In this document: piece by piece, positions 60,791-64,000 of the stretch
Position numbering within the stretch: the first letter of the stretch is position 1
How the letters are laid out: every line of letters begins with the position of its first letter
NCBI RefSeq assembly: GCF_010730195.1
Contig: NZ_AP022613.1
Location: forward strand, 372,001 to 436,000
DNA length: 64,000 bases
Source: Mycobacterium conspicuum
GTDB taxonomy: Bacteria; Actinomycetota; Actinomycetes; Mycobacteriales; Mycobacteriaceae
Direction of reading: 5' to 3'
The notes under the pieces: model-generated
The model's database searches: none
What the model was told of the DNA's origin: nothing
What the model saw: only the letters and a program-made list of their open reading frames with translations
Made by a program: the position numbers and the translations under genes

Positions 60791-62412
60791 TGGCACTCGC
60801 GGCAAGACTCCGCAACCTGTGGCGCTCGCTGACCTCGATGGGCACCGCGCTGGTGCTGCTGTTCCTGCTGGCGCTCGGCGCGATACCCGGCGCGCTGCTG
60901 CCGCAGCGCAGCCTCAACGCCGGCAAGGTGCACGACTACCTGGCCGCCCATCCGGTGATCGGCCCGTGGCTGGATGCGCTGCAGGCCTTCGACGTGTTCT
61001 CCAGCTTCTGGTTCACCGCCATCTACGTGTTGCTGTTCGTCTCGCTGGTCGGCTGCCTGACCCCGCGGATGATCGAGCACGCCCGCAGCCTGCGCGCGCT
61101 GCCGGTGCCCGCCCCGCGCAACCTGGCCCGGCTGCCCAAACACGCCGGCGCGCGGCTGTCCGGCGATTCCGCCGACGTGAACGCGCTGGCCAACACCATC
61201 GCCGGCCGGTTGCGCGGCTGGCGCTCGACCATCAGACACCCCGACCCCGAAACCGTCGAGGTGTCCGCCGAGAAGGGCTACCTCCGCGAATTCGGCAACC
61301 TGGTGTTTCACTTCTCCCTGCTCGGCCTGTTGGTCGCGGTGGCCGTCGGCAAGCTGTTCGGTTACGAGGGCAACGTGATCGTGATCGCCGACGGCGGACC
61401 CGGCTTCTGCTCGGCGTCACCGGCGGCGTTCGACTCGTTCCGCGCCGGCAACACCGTCGACGGCACGTCGCTGCATCCAATCTGCTTGCGCGTCAACGAC
61501 TTTCAGGCCCACTACCTGCCATCGGGGCAGGCCACCTCGTTCGCCGCCGACGTCGGCTACCAAGCGGGCGCCGACCTCACCGCGAACATCTGGCGGCCTT
61601 ATCGGCTGGAGGTCAACCACCCGCTGCGAATCGGCGGCGACCGGGTGTACCTGCAGGGCCACGGCTACGCGCCCACCTTCACCGTGACCTTCCCGGACGG
61701 GCAGACGCGCACCTCGACCGTGCAATGGCGGCCCGACAACCCGCAGACCCTGCTGTCGTCGGGGGTGGCACGCATCGACCCGCCCGCGGGCAGCTACCCC
61801 AACCCCGACGAGCGGCGCAAACACGAGATCGCGATCCAGGGCCTGCTGGCGCCGACCGCACAGCTCGACGGCGTGTTGCTGTCGTCGCGCTTCCCGGCGC
61901 TGAACGCCCCCGCGGTCGCCGTCGACATCTACCGCGGTGACACCGGCCTGGACACCGGACGGCCCCAATCGCTGTTCTCGCTGGACCCCCGGCTGATCGA
62001 CCAGGGGAGGCTGACCAAGCAGAAGCGGGTCAACCTGCGCGCCGGCGAACAGGTCCGGCTCGACCCCCCTGGTTCGCCGGGCACCGTCGTCCGCTTCGAC
62101 GGCGCGGTCCCGTTCGTGAACCTGCAGGTGTCGCACGACCCGGGTCAGACCTGGGTGCTGGTCTTCGCGATCACCATGATGGCCGGACTGCTGGTGTCGC
62201 TGCTGGTGCGGCGCCGACGGGTGTGGGTCCGGCTCAGCGCCTCGGCTAAGGAGGCCCCCGGTACGGTAAACGTCGAGCTGGGTGGCCTGGCGCGCACCGA
62301 CAATTCCGGGTGGGGCGACGAGTTCGAGCGGCTGACCGCGAGGCTGCTGGCCGGGCTCGGCGGACCCGTCAACACGACCGTCGCCGCGAAAGCCGGAAAG
62401 GACGCCACATGA
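60790..62412 (+). CDS. resB: ResB/Ccs1-like cytochrome c biogenesis protein (Rv0528)
   Basis: 540 aa from the ATG at 60790. Three N-terminal membrane helices (about residues 14-33, 70-92 and 170-190) and one near the C-terminus (about 450-470) flank a large extracytoplasmic domain (about 200-445). Together with CcsA it forms the system II haem lyase that attaches haem to cytochrome c. FDVFSSFWFTAIYVLLFVSLVGC, cut: FSSFWFTAIYVLLFVSLVG, is typical. The stop overlaps the ccsA ATG. Confidence 0.92.
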   Translation: MALAARLRNLWRSLTSMGTALVLLFLLALGAIPGALLPQRSLNAGKVHDYLAAHPVIGPWLDALQAFDVFSSFWFTAIYVLLFVSLVGCLTPRMIEHARSLRALPVPAPRNLARLPKHAGARLSGDSADVNALANTIAGRLRGWRSTIRHPDPETVEVSAEKGYLREFGNLVFHFSLLGLLVAVAVGKLFGYEGNVIVIADGGPGFCSASPAAFDSFRAGNTVDGTSLHPICLRVNDFQAHYLPSGQATSFAADVGYQAGADLTANIWRPYRLEVNHPLRIGGDRVYLQGHGYAPTFTVTFPDGQTRTSTVQWRPDNPQTLLSSGVARIDPPAGSYPNPDERRKHEIAIQGLLAPTAQLDGVLLSSRFPALNAPAVAVDIYRGDTGLDTGRPQSLFSLDPRLIDQGRLTKQKRVNLRAGEQVRLDPPGSPGTVVRFDGAVPFVNLQVSHDPGQTWVLVFAITMMAGLLVSLLVRRRRVWVRLSASAKEAPGTVNVELGGLARTDNSGWGDEFERLTARLLAGLGGPVNTTVAAKAGKDAT

Positions 62413-63416
62413 ACACGCTGCACGTCAACCTCGGCCTGGCGCGCTACTCCGACTGGGCATTCACCTCGGCCGTGGTGGCGCTGGTGGTCGCGCTGCTACT
62501 GCTGGCCTTCGAGCTGGCCTACGTCGGCGGTCGCCGCGTCGACAGCCGCGCGCTCGCGCTGGCCGGTGCGCCGAAAAATGTCGCGGCCGACAGCGCGACG
62601 CCCGGCGTCGTGCAGGACGTCGGGGCGCGGCCGTTCGACGAGCGCGTCGGACGTGCCGGGCTGGCGGTGGTCTACCTCGGCATCGGGCTGCTGCTGACCT
62701 GCGTCGTGCTGCGCGGCCTGGCCACCATGCGGGTGCCCTGGGGCAACATGTACGAGTTCATCAACCTGACCTGCCTGAGCGGGTTCGTGGCGGGCGCGAT
62801 CGTGTTGCGCCGCCCGCAGTACCGCCCGCTGTGGGTGTTCCTGCTGCTGCCGGTGCTGGTGCTGCTCGCGGTGTCCGGGCGGTGGCTCTACACCAACGCC
62901 GCCCCGGTGATGCCGGCGCTGCAGTCCTATTGGCTGCCCATTCACGTGTCGGTGGTGAGCCTGGGTTCCGGGGTGTTCCTGGTCGCCGGCATCGCCAGCA
63001 TCCTGTTCCTGCTGCGCACCTCGCGGCTGGGCGAGCCCGATCAAGCCGACAACCAGGCAAACGAAGTCAGCCGGCTGGCCCGCATGGTGCAGCGTTTGCC
63101 CGACGCGCAGACCCTGGACCGGATCGCCTATCGGACGACGATCTTCGCGTTTCCGGTGTTCGGTTTCGGGGTAATTTTCGGGGCGATCTGGGCCGAAGAG
63201 GCCTGGGGCAGGTACTGGGGTTGGGATCCCAAGGAGACCGTGTCGTTCGTCGCATGGGTGATCTATGCGGCCTATCTACATGCCAGGTCGACCGCGGGAT
63301 GGCGAGACAGGAGAGCGGCGTGGATCAACGTCGCGGGATTCGTGGCGATGGTCTTCAATCTGTTCTTCGTTAACCTGGTGACCGTGGGCCTGCATTCATA
63401 CGCGGGCGTGGGCTGA
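62409..63416 (+). CDS. ccsA: Cytochrome c assembly protein CcsA
   Basis: 335 aa from the ATG at 62409. Eight membrane helices. The haem-binding WWD motif is WGRYWGWDPKETVSFVAW near residue 260. Conserved His residues flank it (LPIHVSVVSLGSGVF and YLHARSTAGW). Partner of the ResB protein in system II cytochrome c maturation. An unusual polar stretch (about 60-80) sits between helices 1 and 2. Last gene of the hemL-ccs operon. Confidence 0.94.
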   Translation: MNTLHVNLGLARYSDWAFTSAVVALVVALLLLAFELAYVGGRRVDSRALALAGAPKNVAADSATPGVVQDVGARPFDERVGRAGLAVVYLGIGLLLTCVVLRGLATMRVPWGNMYEFINLTCLSGFVAGAIVLRRPQYRPLWVFLLLPVLVLLAVSGRWLYTNAAPVMPALQSYWLPIHVSVVSLGSGVFLVAGIASILFLLRTSRLGEPDQADNQANEVSRLARMVQRLPDAQTLDRIAYRTTIFAFPVFGFGVIFGAIWAEEAWGRYWGWDPKETVSFVAWVIYAAYLHARSTAGWRDRRAAWINVAGFVAMVFNLFFVNLVTVGLHSYAGVG

Positions 63417-63475
63417 CTGCCCATAGGGCTAATTGGCCGGGGGGCCGCGTATTCACAACAAGGGGGAATGTTCAC

Positions 63476-64000
63476 GTGTCTGACAATTCGACTACCGGCC
63501 CGACCAGCCTCGATGCGCCCGAAACCGTGCAGAGCCGCAACGGCGTGGACCATCCGACCACCCAGTTGCCGCCGGCGCCGGAACCGGGCGCCGAAGCGCC
63601 GACGCGGGCCTTCGCCGGATTCCGCACCGAGCAGCGCCGCCCTGCACCCGATGCCCGGGCCGCGGCGCCGCCAACCGCGCCGGCCGGGATGCCACCGTGG
63701 GATTCCACGCCGGTCACCGGCATCCCGCGGGTCGACCCCGCGGGATTCGGCGGCTATCACGGCGGCCCGGCCGACGCGCCCGTACGCCCGGTGGACTCCT
63801 CTTACCGGCCCGAGTTGGTGCCGCACACGCCGTATCCCGAACTGTCCACCAGCATGCTGTTGCGTCAGGTCAAGCCGCCGCCGTCGGACGGCTGGCGCCG
63901 GTTGCTCTACGTGCTGTCCGGTCAGCTGATCAACCTGGGCGAGAGCCCGCGGGCCGCGCGCTACCACGATTTGGTGGCCCGGGTGAACCGACCGCTGCGG
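63476..64000 (+). CDS. 5' part of a proline-rich ParA/MinD-like protein (Rv0530-like), cut by window end
   Basis: GTG at 63476 following AAGGGGGAA opens a frame that runs unbroken for 175 codons to the window edge. Residues 1-110 are polar and Pro/Ala-rich, presumably disordered. From about 115 an ordered part begins with LVPHTPYPELSTSMLLRQVKPP, cut: PYPELSTSMLLRQVKPP, and LINLGESPRAARYHDLVARV. This resembles the N-terminal region of Rv0530, whose C-terminal half is ParA/MinD-like, but that half lies outside the window. Confidence 0.75.
   Translation, partial: MSDNSTTGPTSLDAPETVQSRNGVDHPTTQLPPAPEPGAEAPTRAFAGFRTEQRRPAPDARAAAPPTAPAGMPPWDSTPVTGIPRVDPAGFGGYHGGPADAPVRPVDSSYRPELVPHTPYPELSTSMLLRQVKPPPSDGWRRLLYVLSGQLINLGESPRAARYHDLVARVNRPLR

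Overview
The window is core chromosome of a slow-growing, nontuberculous Mycobacterium. It is about two-thirds G+C, uses many GTG and TTG starts, and packs genes head to tail with 4-base stop/start overlaps. Gene order follows the Mycobacterium tuberculosis (Mtb) stretch Rv0461 to Rv0530 almost one for one. This is judged from remembered family sequences, not from a database search. The presence of umaA, pcaA and cmaA2 (mycolic acid cyclopropane synthase family), mshA (mycothiol), hbhA, senX3-regX3 and icl1 supports the assignment. The species cannot be named from the sequence alone.

Layout. 1-7313: lipoamide dehydrogenase lpdC, the regulator ramB, isocitrate lyase icl1 with a long regulated leader, and fadB2 (fatty-acid-fed central metabolism). 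7374-12457: convergent umaA/pcaA, then a UbiA-type prenyltransferase co-oriented and overlapping with a TetR regulator (MadR-like), and a DUF445 membrane protein. 12467-15405: a small Xre regulator behind a perfect 28-bp palindrome, hbhA with a nested hairpin, two small membrane/secreted proteins and deoC. 15392-24422: cell-wall genes (murB, the L,D-transpeptidase lipoprotein lprQ), an SDR, a ROK regulator and mshA. 24519-27396: gpm1 and the phosphate two-component system senX3-regX3, with a triple 11-bp-phased box upstream and one MIRU unit in the junction. 27397-36796: a translationally coupled GMC oxidoreductase operon, a FadR-like regulator, ppx1, and proC. 36937-42455: a small excisionase-type DNA-binding protein, a 33-aa basic protein, galE2, an acyltransferase, cmaA2, a HadA-like dehydratase and serB1. 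42566-48885: the haem cluster hemA-C-D-B and a STAS protein. 49106-57410: envelope acyltransferase and SGNH hydrolase, then the most variable part of the window (Tat-exported esterase, ssuD, gabP, a ketopantoate-reductase-like gene, a tartrate-dehydratase-like enolase-superfamily gene). 57524-64000: hemL followed by a tightly overlapped cytochrome c maturation operon (thioredoxin lipoprotein, ccdA, resB, ccsA), and the start of a further gene cut by the window edge.

Compared with Mtb gene order as I remember it, this window has no LysE gene beside gpm1 (Rv0488), no mmpS2-mmpL2 between serB1 and the glutaredoxin-like gene, and no 13E12 repeat gene. It carries extra genes: a full-length UbiA gene, ssuD, the apbA/tartrate dehydratase pair, and a 38-aa membrane peptide gene. 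No tRNA, rRNA, CRISPR array, prophage or intact insertion sequence was seen. The non-coding signals most worth attention are the regulatory palindromes and boxes (12467, 25319, 30626, 4836), the MIRU at 26660, and imperfect palindromic elements at 24428, 30550 and 46617.
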